Shown here: one piece after another, positions 32,901-41,932 of the stretch
How the letters are laid out: every line of letters starts with the position of its first letter
Position numbering within the stretch: position 1 is the stretch's first letter
NCBI GenBank assembly: GCA_002633025.1
Contig: NMRB01000963.1
Coordinates: 38,492 to 102,491, forward strand
Length of the DNA stretch: 64,000 nucleotides
Reading direction: 5' to 3'
From: Notospermus geniculatus
Lineage: Eukaryota > Nemertea > Pilidiophora > Heteronemertea > Lineidae
Notes under the pieces: model-generated
Told to the model about the DNA's origin: nothing
Seen by the model: only the letters and a program-made list of their open reading frames with translations
The model's database searches: none
Made by a program: the position numbers and the translations under genes

Positions 32901-35900
32901 TCAAATGTCAGTGGAGTGGGGAGACACATATATCTTTAGGAACTGATCCAAGGTATAAAATCAGCCTGATATTGAGAACCATACAAAAACATTAGAATCT
33001 TATCAGTTTCTTTCTTATTCAAAGAATGTGGCAGCTAGAGTCAAAACCACCAGGAGACCAAACTCTATAAGTCAAGAAGTTGGGTCCACCGACCGCATGA
33101 GACTCGTGACTCGTGAGACCAATGTTAAGATATTACAAGACTATCTAATCTGATAAGTTCAATGAGTCATGATGAATGGTACAGATATTTTCAGCTGTCT
33201 GGGTAGAATTCGAACATGTTCGGGACCACATCTGCCGCAATCTGGTGAATCAAGGATATAGTATAATTTTGGTAGAGATTTATTGAATCCTGTAATCCAA
33301 ATGAATGCATCAACTACTACAACATATTTACAGTTTAATATTTTACATGATGTTGTGAAATACTAAACTGTAAATATGTTCAAATTCCTAGTACTTGCTG
33401 CATTCATCTGGATTACAGGACTGAATCAAGGAAAGTCGCATTGATTTCTACAAAAAGTTCCGAACTTTGGAATCGATTTCAGAGAAAGGAACTCTACATG
33501 GTCAAATTCTAGTTTGTCACTCTATTGCTAGATGGCACTCAAGCCAATAACAGAACTGATTTGTCAAATGTCAGTGGAGCGGGTAGACAGGGTGATATAT
33601 CTTTAGGAACTGATCCAAGGGTATATAGTCAGCGTGATATTGAGAACCGTACAAAAACATTAAGATCTTATCAGTTTCTTTCTTATTCAAAGAATGTGGC
33701 AGCTAGAGTCAAAACCACCAGGAGACCAAACTCTATAAGTCAAGAAGTTGGGTCCACCGACCGCATGAGACTCGTGACTCGTGAGACCAAGACTATCTAA
33801 TCTGATAAGTTCAATGAGTCATGATGAATGGTACAGATATTTTCAGCTGTCTGGGTAGAATTCGAACATGTTCGGGACCACATCTGTCGCAATCTGGTGA
33901 ATCAAGGATATAGTATAATTTTGGTAGAGATTTATTGAGTCCTGTAATCCAAATGAATGCATCAACTACTACAACATATTTACACATGATGTTGTGAAAT
34001 ACTAAACTGTAAATATGTTTAAATTCCTAGTACATGTAGTTGCTGCATTCATCTGGATTACCGTACAGGACTGAATCAAGGAAAGTCGCAATGATTTCTA
34101 CAAAAAGTTTCGAACTTTGGAATCGATTTCAGAGAAGACAGGATGCCTCCTGACTGCAAGAATTCAAGTGCCAATTCAGGGCATTATAGCTACTCTTAGT
34201 AGGAAGAAACCAGAGAACATTTCCTGATTGCCAAAGAAGGAAGTCGAATGACAATTCCACACACAGAACCATTATTGACTATTATATCAACACCGGGGGT
34301 ATCTTGAAAATTAAGTCGAGTACCGACCTCAAAGTGTTATCATTGTCACACCCCATGAAGGTCATTATACGTGATTTCCTAACATTTGTTCTCAAACAAT
34401 AAGGAAAATTATCTGGAGTAGGCCAAACACAGAAACCAGTACGACCGGTTCATGTAATTACTATGTCACGCCGGGCAAGCTTGCATCTTGCACGAATTCA
34501 TAACTTCCAGGTTGTTGATTGCATCAGATATTGGACTATTGTATTGTATCCCATAGAAAATGATTTATTATCATGTTACCTGATGTGAACTGCTATATTT
34601 CTGTGTGCAAAGAAACACTAGTGCTAGAAGGAAGAGGTACCATGCTGCAGAAAGAGTGTTGTGTACAGGGAAGCAATGGGTCCATTCCGCAAAAGCCTAC
34701 TATACTACAAAAGTTGAGAGGCCAACACTGTTTAGAGGTGTCTTTTCTGCACTCTCTGGCTGGTTTCCTCCCACATATTCAAGTACATGTGCATTATCAA
34801 TCAACCAGTATGGTCTGTTATAATCTTGGCTGTCAGAGTGGTTCAGTGGAAACATCGACATCTGTCACCTCTGAGGTTCTAAGTTTGATCCTCAGTCACA
34901 CCTGCTCTTCATGTGAGAGCAGACAGAAGGCAACTCTTTGACAACATAGGTTTTCTCCGCACGAAAATAGGGGCGCACTGTGCCAGAAACATTGAAATCT
35001 GTAGTGAATTTCAGCGATTTGCTCCAAATTTCACGGTCAATTTTACAGATTTTTGGCCAAAAGGGGGCGTGCACCGGGTGCGTCCCCCTTGGATCTACTG
35101 GGCTATAATGTCGTATTTGGCATTCAGCTCTCAATTCAATCTCGTCTATGATTATGTCATGATTTTAATCAAATGACATGACTCCCATTAGACATTCTCT
35201 GACCATATCCTTCCCAGATTATGAACTCTTTCAGAATGTGCCATCTTTTCAAACCAATATCAGGCCACGCTACCTCAATTCATGACACAGCACCACAAGA
35301 ATCGTATGATATTGAGACAAATAATCAAATAATCAATCTATAGACCATATTATTATCCTTGATTGGACATGCCCCGGTTGTTTAATTGAATAATTGTCCA
35401 CCAAATACAGCCCCCACTTATTAGTACAAATACGTGTATGATTTACTCTGGTGAACTCACGAAGGCCAACATAAGAGTTGGTAAGTCTGCCAGGAAAACC
35501 GAGTACCACACAGTACATTTACCACTCAGAATAATTTCAGTCTGATGTGCAGGTCATTGCTGCCAGTTTTCTGGTTTAATGACTCATGCATGATATGTCT
35601 GTCTGGAGCATCTTTAACCCTTGGTGGAGAGTTTTTCTTCAGGAACTCGGACACCAATTTCCTACGTTTATTGGCAATCATTTCAAATGTCTGTAAAGCC
35701 TGCTGCACACTGGAGTTACCTGCTGAGCAAAAAGTCAGTTGAGACCGTTGGCTCAGCAGATAGTTTGTGCGAGCTATCTGCTGAGCAAATGGTCTCGAGT
35801 GACTTTTTGCTCAGCAGATAGCTCCAGTGTGCGGCAGGCTTAACACTGTAATTTTGGTGCTCGGTTCTCAACTCAGTGTTTTAAACTAACAAACACAGTC

Positions 35901-37978
35901 AATGACAGTCACCACTTGATATTTTCAGCTACAGACAACACTGAGAAACACATGCAACAAATGAGGTTTATCACCTAATATTCTGTCGATAAAACACCAT
36001 AAATGAGGGATAATGGGGCATTCTTTCCATGTTAACATGTTGGCATGTACGCCATTCACTCTAAACATATGTTACTCACCAACCCAAGTGGCCACGCAAT
36101 GCAGGCATAAAATCTATCGACAGCTTTCTGTAAAGATGACCTCGGTCGTGTGTCATGTGGTCCATAGTTGGTCCCGAAGATATTATTTAGGACACACAAT
36201 CCAAAAAATACTGTCTGCAGAATCTGAAAGATACGATGAACAAAAAACATAAGCTTTTGTACCAGACGGCATAGGCGTTTAACAGAAAGGAAAGGAGGTG
36301 AAAAATGTACGTGAAAACCAACGCCATCTCACTGAATATAAAATGTCTGTTCAAGGGATGGCTTCCTGATAGGTTTTATTGAACATCTCCAAAGTGTGAC
36401 GAAATCAGTTCAGCAAAACATAATAATGTATAATCCAAAGTAACAGACACTCCATTTAATTCATCATCGACAGGCTGTCGCTCATGATTGGTGCAACTAG
36501 TCGAAGTTGTGAACTGAATGATGCTACCATACATCATGGAGGTATTGTCTTCATAACACCTCCATGCATACATCAGTCATGCCAATGACTACAGAAAAAA
36601 AGTTGAAATTTACCATACACCAAATTGTCAAGAATTTTAACTTTCCAGGATATCCTTTATAATCGAGAAATGTCCATTTTCCTCCATAGGTTATGTAGGT
36701 CGCATTGTACCAGATGGCATAAACATTTAGCAGAAATGAAAAGATATGAAAAATGTTCGTGGAAACAAATGCCATGACACTGAATATTATTATATAGCCT
36801 ACCGTGCCTGGCTATTTTATCTGCCTGATTGATGTTTTTGAATAAATAAGACCAAGAGTGTTATCACTATCACTATCAGTGATCAGGATCAGGCATGTCA
36901 GGTAGGCTACGCGGTAGGGCCGGCTATGTATAGGCCTGTATCTAAATGCTGAGGCCAAGGCTATGATAATTTTCCCCGAGCCTATCATATCGATATCAAA
37001 CATAATCTCCAAAGTGTGATCATTAGGTGATAAATTGTGCAACACTGCATTTCCATTATTGCATGCACATGGCATGGATGGCCACGCATGATGGCCATCA
37101 CATGTCATGTCATCATATAGCCTAGGCCTAGGCCTATCATTAGCGTGTTCGATTACCTCCACCGGCCAGGCACTAGCCCTTAAAAGAACGCTGTCGTGTT
37201 AGACACGAATAAAGTGTCATGTCATGGCGGATGCATTCTGACTGTCAGCCATGGCACATTTACTCGTGTATAACTCTAACATGACAGCGTTTTATTTCTT
37301 TTGCACGCCGATGTATGGATCGATGTATGCGAGGGCTGTGTGCATCTACATTCGGAAGTGACATCATGCTCTGCATGCTGGGAGTGGGATACTTCCCGAA
37401 GTAACTGGCTCAGGGGGAGGGTTAGTACTATAGGCCTAGATGTGTACCGACGTGACGTGACGCTGTAGTGCATCCAACACATGCTGATGCATTGCGACGT
37501 CACTGACGCCATGTAAACATGGTCCGCAATTTATGGTACATGACTAGGCCTAGTAGCACCTGGTCCAACAGGCCCGACTTGGAGAACTTCCAGTGAATAA
37601 AATTTAAAAATGCTATCATGCCACGCCAGTGTAGGTGCGAGTAAGTTTTCGAACACGCTAGATGATATCATCTACATATTAACAAAACATGGTCATGGAT
37701 GGGGATGTACACAGTACACTTCAGTACATGGCCTCCGCTATATCCATGTATACATGGTATAGCCTATAGGCCTATGTAGGAACTACACAACATACACAAA
37801 AACACGTGAAAATCGTACTCACCATGTTCCAAAAAGTCAAATATTTTAATCTTCCGCCGAATTTAGATGTTCCTGCGGGTCTTGGAATAAACAAATACAC
37901 TAAATCGTACCATACTGCGAAAACATTCAGCAAGAAGGCAAAAAGTTGGAAAAACTTCTTCCACATGGAGGCCGCCAT
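29910..37978 (-). CDS. AIG1: AIG1/ADTRP-like fatty-acid-ester (FAHFA) hydrolase, multipass membrane protein
   Basis: Downstream exons: E2 36223-36080, E3 30741-30640, E4 30309-30194, E5 30067-29910. Alternative starts are exon A 37978-37823 and exon B 36775-36614. The first exons, E2 and E3 end on codon boundaries; E4 ends with two bases of a Trp codon that E5 completes. E5 ends one base into a codon, so at least one last exon is missing. Matches to human AIG1: LQTVFFGLCVLNN, FWGIYAFNRELVFPK, FIPIWMNHLM then HTTALPLLLIE, and YVTGSWIYPVL. Known catalytic residues of AIG1 (Thr43, His134) correspond to the Thr in FLT/YLT of the first exon and the His at the E3/E4 junction; both are present. The family hydrolyses fatty acid esters of hydroxy fatty acids. 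See cassette entries. Confidence 0.88.
30449..30520 (+). mobile_element. tRNA-derived SINE copy
   Basis: CTGTCAAGAGTGGCACAGTGG, then CTGTCACCTCCGAGGT and TTCAATCCCC; same family as 24858. Between exons E3 and E4 of the AIG1-like gene. Confidence 0.7.
30802..31196. mobile_element. CAGGG(T/C)TCC-ended element with TTAAGGCC repeats
   Basis: Left end CATGGTTCCTGCGG, right end CCGCGGGAGCCCTG. TTTTTAAGGCC repeated near both ends. Built like the element at 23956, so probably related families. Confidence 0.65.
31200..34670. other. Long intron between E2 and E3 of the AIG1-like gene
   Basis: Minus-strand intron. No exon recognised. GTACCGGTAC occurs at 31365 and 31421. 31500-32820 shows nothing beyond short open frames. 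The tandem duplication at 32825-34136 is listed separately. Confidence 0.4.
32825..34136. repeat. Tandem duplication, two ~650-660-bp units each with an internal hairpin
   Basis: GGAACTCTACATGGTCAAAT starts at 32825 and again at 33488; the units are nearly identical with a few small indels. Each carries an inverted repeat, ATCCTGTAATCCAAATGAAT against ATTCATCTGGATTACAGGA. In the large intron of the AIG1-like gene. Confidence 0.85.
34828..34930 (+). mobile_element. tRNA-derived SINE (cassette copy 1)
   Basis: GGCTGTCAGAGTGGTTCAGT then CTGTCACCTCTGAGGT and a degraded box B; same position in both cassettes, so it predates the duplication. Confidence 0.75.
35526..35690 (-). CDS. Candidate alternative terminal exon (cassette copy 1)
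   Basis: An acceptor CTTTACAG precedes 35690. The 165-nt segment is open for 54 codons in phase 0, matching the end of E2, and stops at 35526-35528. An ATTAAA signal follows at 35386-35381. The peptide is basic and charged (MIANKRRKLVSEFLKKN) and resembles nothing I know. Splicing E2 to it would give a short product without the catalytic His. The counterpart at 39158 differs by two bases (one silent, one Pro/Leu). Speculative. Confidence 0.35.
   Translation of the reverse strand, partial: TFEMIANKRRKLVSEFLKKNSPPRVKDAPDRHIMHESLNQKTGSNDLHIRLKLF
35696..35841. mobile_element. Palindromic MITE (cassette copy 1)
   Basis: Ends AAGCCTGCTGCACACTGGAG and its near-inverse; inner arms CTGCTGAGCAAAAAGTCA. 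Also in copy 2 at 39328. It abuts the acceptor of the candidate terminal exon. Confidence 0.8.
36080..36223 (-). CDS. AIG1-like exon 2 (copy 1)
   Basis: 144 nt, 48 codons, phase 0 on both sides. Encodes ILQTVFFGLCVLNNIFG, a membrane segment, then a loop and AWPLGL, aligning with the AIG1 stretch IQAVFFGICVLTDL. Cassette copy 2 has the same exon at 39832-39689 with a few residue changes. Confidence 0.85.
36259..36327 (-). pseudogene. Truncated type-C first exon (copy 1)
   Basis: Encodes 23 residues like exon C of copy 2 (MALVFTYIFHLLSFLLNAYA), then homology stops and the sequence jumps to that flanking E2. The half with the catalytic Thr and the splice donor is gone. Confidence 0.8.
36614..36775 (-). 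CDS. AIG1-like alternative start exon B (copy 1)
   Basis: 54 codons from ATG to a GTAAAT donor. One membrane segment (FHIFSFLLNVYAIWY) and the catalytic-Thr motif LKFLT (Thr50). AATATTCAG lies four bases before the ATG and would serve as an acceptor, so B may be reached from a non-coding upstream exon; joining exon A directly to B would break the frame. Confidence 0.75.
37182..37293. mobile_element. Inverted-repeat element upstream of exon B (copy 1)
   Basis: AAAAGAACGCTGTCGTGTTA at the left and CTAACATGACAGCGTTTT at the right, with inner arms around CATGGC. In copy 2 only the left part and inner arms survive before the palindrome at 41176. Confidence 0.65.
37823..37978 (-). CDS. AIG1-like alternative start exon A (copy 1)
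   Basis: 52 codons, MAASMWKKFFQLFAFLLN..., membrane segment then LKYLTFWNM with catalytic Thr48 and a GTGAGT donor. No acceptor precedes the ATG; instead TCACGTGA and AAAATGGCGGC give a promoter-like setting, so this looks like a true first exon. Copy 2 has the same exon at 41932-41777. Confidence 0.78.
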
Positions 37979-38461
37979 TTTGTCCAGAAATATGTATCAC
38001 GTGACCCGCTCACTCGAGGGGTCGTCTCAGCTGACAGTCGACATCATTCATTGAAGGGTGGTTGGTTATTTGAAGGGAAGATACTCCGTTCTTCTGTAAC
38101 TAAATGCCATTAACTTCAGAGCATGTGTGTCACAAGTGTCCATCACAATTTACAATAGTTTGGTTCCCGAACTCACCGCTAGGCGCAGAAGAGTTCGGTA
38201 TCGGCCTCGTTTGACCTTGACCTCACACACAGAATTCTGTGTGTCTGACGTCACAAAGGATAGACTGGTTCTTTGTTCCAACATACCGTGAGCTATGTTG
38301 GGATCGAAAGCAATGGGTCCATTCCGCAAAAGCCTACTATACAAAAGTTGAGAGGCCAACACTGTTTAGAGGTGTCTTTTCTTCACTCTCTGGCTGGTTT
38401 CCTCCCACATATTCAAGTACATGTGCATTATCAATCAACCAGTATGGTCTGTTATAATCTT

Positions 38462-38565
38462 GGCTGTCAGAGTGGTTCAGTGGAAACATCGACATCTGTC
38501 ACCTCTGAGGTTCTAAGTTTGATCCTCAGTCACACCTGCTCTTCATGTGAGAACAGACAGAAGGC
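38462..38565 (+). mobile_element. tRNA-derived SINE (cassette copy 2)
   Basis: Counterpart of 34828-34930, nearly identical. Confidence 0.75.
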
Positions 38566-39157
38566 AACTCTTTGACAACATAGGTTTTCTCCGCACGAAA
38601 ATAGGGGCGCACTGTGCCAGAAACATTGAAATCTGTAGTGAATTTCAGCGATTTGCTCCAAATTTCACGGTCAATTTTACAGATTTTTGGCCGAAAAGGG
38701 GCGTGCACCGGGTGCGTCCCCCTTGGATCTACTGGGCTATAATGTCGTATTTGGCATTCAGCTCTCAATTCAATCTCGTCTATGATTATGTCATGATTTT
38801 AATCAAATGACATGACTCCCATTAGACATTGTCTGACCATATCCTTCCCAGATTATGAACTCTTTCACAATGTGCCATCTTTTCAACCCAATATCAGGCC
38901 ACGCTACCTCAATTCATGACACAGCACCACAAGAATCTTATGATATTGAGACAAATAATCAAATAATCAATCTATAGACCATATTATTATCCTTGATTGG
39001 ACATGCCCCGGTTGTTTATTGAATAATTGTCCACCAAACACAGCCCCCACTTATTAGTACAATATGTGTATGATTTACTCTGGTGAACTCACGAAGGCCA
39101 ACATAAGAGTTCGTAAGTCTGCCAGGAAAACCGAGTACTACACAGTACATTTACCAC

Positions 39158-39322
39158 TCAGAATAATTTCAGTCTGATGTGCAGGTCATTGCTGCCAGTT
39201 TTCTGGTTTAATGACTCATGCATGATATGTCTGTCTGGAGCATCTTTAACCCTTGGTAGAGAGTTTTTCTTCAGGAACTCGGACACCAATTTCCTACGCT
39301 TATTGGCAATCATTTCAAATGT
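39158..39322 (-). CDS. Candidate alternative terminal exon (cassette copy 2)
   Basis: Same 165-nt, phase-0 segment as 35526-35690, with acceptor CTTTACAG. AATAAA lies at 39020-39015, about 140 nt past the stop. If used, cassette 2 could make a self-contained short transcript. Confidence 0.35.
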   Translation of the reverse strand, partial: TFEMIANKRRKLVSEFLKKNSLPRVKDAPDRHIMHESLNQKTGSNDLHIRLKLF

Positions 39323-39327
39323 CTGTA

Positions 39328-39476
39328 AAGCCTGCTGCACACTGAGTTATCTGCTGAGCAAAAAGTCAGTTGAGACTGTTGGCTCAGCAGATAGCTAGCA
39401 CACGTGAGCTATCTGCTGAGCAAATGGTCTCGAGTGACTTTTTGCTCAGCAGATAGCTCCAGTGTGCGGCAGGCTT
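39328..39476. mobile_element. Palindromic MITE (cassette copy 2)
   Basis: Counterpart of 35696-35841 with a few indels; same AAGCCTG ends. Confidence 0.8.
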
Positions 39477-39688
39477 AACACTGTAATTTTGGTGCTCGGT
39501 TCTCAACTCGGTGTTTTAAACTAACAAACACAGTCAATGACAGACAACACTGAGAAACACATGCAACAAATGAGGTTTATCACCTAATATTCTGTCGATA
39601 AAACACCATAAATGAGGGATAATGGGGCATTCTTTCCATGTTAACATGTTGGCATGTATGCCATTCACTCCAAACATATGTTACTCAC

Positions 39689-39832
39689 CAACCCAAGTGG
39701 CCACGCAACGCAGGCATAAAATTTATCGACAGCTTTCTGTAAAGATGACCTCGGTCGTAAGTCATGCGGTCCATAGTTGGTCCCGAAGATATTATTTAGG
39801 ACACACAATCCAAAAAATACTGTCTGCAGAAT
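39689..39832 (-). CDS. AIG1-like exon 2 (copy 2)
   Basis: 144 nt, phase 0, open, with intact acceptor and GTGAGT donor. Residue changes from copy 1 are few and mild. To reach E3 at 30741 it must skip the copy-1 exon 2. Confidence 0.78.
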
Positions 39833-40037
39833 CTGAAAGATACGATGAACAAAAAACGTAAAATTTTGGTGGTGAGATTACGTAAATAGTACCGTCTACA
39901 CGACTGCAAAGGCAAAGACCCAGAAGGGTCATAGAAGCCTCAATGATGATGACGATGATGATGAGATAAAATAACTTCAGGAATGGAGATAAATCTTTGC
40001 CTAGAGGAGAATCACGAAGGAAAAAAGCTTAACTAAC

Positions 40038-40199
40038 CATGCCCCAAGTTGTTAGGTAATTAAGCTTTTCAGGGTATCCTTCACAATTAAAAAATGTCCA
40101 TTTTCCACCATCGATTAGGTAAACAGTACTGTACCAGACGGCATAGGCATTTAGCACTAAGGAAAGGAGGTGAAAAATGTACGTGAAAACGAACGCCAT
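40038..40199 (-). CDS. AIG1-like alternative start exon C (copy 2, intact)
   Basis: 54 codons, MAFVFTYIFHLLSLVLN..., membrane segment, GGKWTFF, catalytic motif NYLTTW (Thr50) and a GTTAGT donor. TTTATATTCAG lies two bases before the ATG, acceptor-like as for exon B. It has diverged further from B than either B copy from the other, so it is an older duplicate. Confidence 0.72.
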
Positions 40200-40517
40200 C
40201 ACTGAATATAAAATGTCTGTTGGGTGTTCAAGGGATGGCTTCCTGATAGGTTTTATTGACCAGGTTTTAGGCCTTGCCATCGAACATCCCCAACGTGGTG
40301 AGTGATATAATCAGAGTTCAGCAAAACATAATACTGTATAATCCAAAGTAACAGACACTCCATTTAATTCATCATCGACAAGCTGTCGCTCATGATTGGT
40401 GTAGTCAAAGTTGTGAACTGAATGATGCTACCATACATCAGGGAGGTAATGTCTTCATAATACCTCCATCCATACATCAGTCATGCCAATGACTACAGAA
40501 AAAAAGTTGAAATTTAC

Positions 40518-40679
40518 CATACACCAAATTGTCAAGAATTTTAACTTTCCGGGATATCCTTTATAATTGAGAAATGTCCATTTTCCTCCATAGGTTATGT
40601 AGGTCGCATTGTACCAGATGGCATAAACATTTAGCAGAAATGAAAAGATATGAAAAATGTTCATGGAAACAAATGCCAT
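40518..40679 (-). CDS. AIG1-like alternative start exon B (copy 2)
   Basis: 54 codons, like 36614-36775 with two residue changes (Thr6 to Met, Asp38 to Asn); same GTAAAT donor and upstream AATATTCAG. Confidence 0.75.
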
Positions 40680-41175
40680 GACACTGAATATTATTATATA
40701 GCCTACCGTGCCTGGCTATTTTATCTGCCTGATTGATGTGTTTGAATAAATAAGACCAAGAGTGTTATCACTATCAGTGATCAGGATCAGGCATGTCAAG
40801 TAGGCTACCGGTAGGGCCAGCTATGTATAGGCCTGTATCTAAATGCTGAGGCCAGGCTATGATAATTTTCCCGAGCCTATCATATCGATATCAAACATAA
40901 TCTCCAAAGTGTGACCATTAGGTGATATTGTGCAACACTGCATTTCCATTATTGCATGCACATGGCATGGATGGCCACACATGATGGCCATCACATGTCA
41001 TGTCATCTAGCCTAGGCCTAGGCCTATCATTAGCGTGTTCGATTACCTCCACCGGCCAGGCACTAGCCCTTAAAAGAACGCTGTCGTGTTAGACACGAGT
41101 AAAGTGCCATGTCATGGCGGATGCACTCTGATTGTCAGCCATGGCACTTTACTCGTGTATAACTCTAGCTACTAC

Positions 41176-41396
41176 TATAGATCACAGAGACTTGAGGCAT
41201 GCATTGCAGGGGTGGTGGGCGTATTACAGAGGTCCAATAACAAACCCCCGAGTAATGCCCCGGTATACTGACGTATACCTAGTAGGTCTACTAGGTATAC
41301 GTCAGTATACCGGGGCATTACTCGGGGGTTTGTTATTGGACCTCTGTAACACGCCCACCACCCCTGCAATGCATGCCTCAAGTCCCTGTGCTATAG
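41176..41396. repeat. Near-perfect ~110-bp-arm palindrome, 2-bp spacer
   Basis: The left arm runs to ACGTATACCTAGTAG at 41285 and the right arm begins CTACTAGGTATACGT at 41288. Only about three mismatches are seen over 110 bp. Present in cassette copy 2 only. Confidence 0.92.
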
Positions 41397-41776
41397 ATGT
41401 GTACCGAAAATTGCGGACGATGTGACGTGACGCTGTAGTGCATCCAACACATGCTGATGCATTGTGACGTCACTGACGCCATGTAAACATGGTCCGCAAT
41501 TTACGGTACATGACTATCGTAGCGCCTGGCCTGGTGCAACAGTAGGCCTACAGGCCTGAGTCCCTGACTTGGTCTTGGAGAACTTCCAGTGAATAAAATG
41601 CTATCATGCCATGCCGGTGTAGGTGCGAGTAAGTTTTCGAACACGCTACATGATATCATCTACATAACAAAACATGGTCATGGATGGGGATGTACACAGT
41701 AGCTACACTTCAGTACATGGCCTAGGTCGTAGGAGCTACACAAACATACACAAAAACACGTGCAAATCGTACTCAC

Positions 41777-41932
41777 CATGTTCCAAAAAGTCAAATATTT
41801 TAATCTTCCGCCGAATTTAGATGTTCCTGCGGGTCTTGGAATAAACAAATACACTAAATCGTACCATACTGCAAAAACATTCAGCAAGAAGGCAAAAAGT
41901 TGGAAAAACTTCTTCCACATGGAGGCCGCCAT
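41777..41932 (-). CDS. AIG1-like alternative start exon A (copy 2)
   Basis: 52 codons identical in protein to 37823-37978, same GTGAGT donor and same CACGTG/ATGGCGGC context. Confidence 0.75.

Larger units (their letters stand above)
34671..38155 (-). repeat. AIG1 5' cassette, copy 1 (proximal)
   Basis: Direct repeat of 38308-42132. Contains, in minus-strand order, exon A, exon B, a broken exon C, E2 and a candidate terminal exon, plus a SINE and a palindromic MITE. Differs from copy 2 by scattered substitutions, several indels, a deletion in exon C and a different sequence at about 37290-37440. Confidence 0.88.

Noticed and set aside
40693-40699. TATA box upstream of exon B
   Set aside because: TATATAA lies only ~14 bp before the ATG, too near for a start upstream of that codon; acceptor-like sequence explains the region better.
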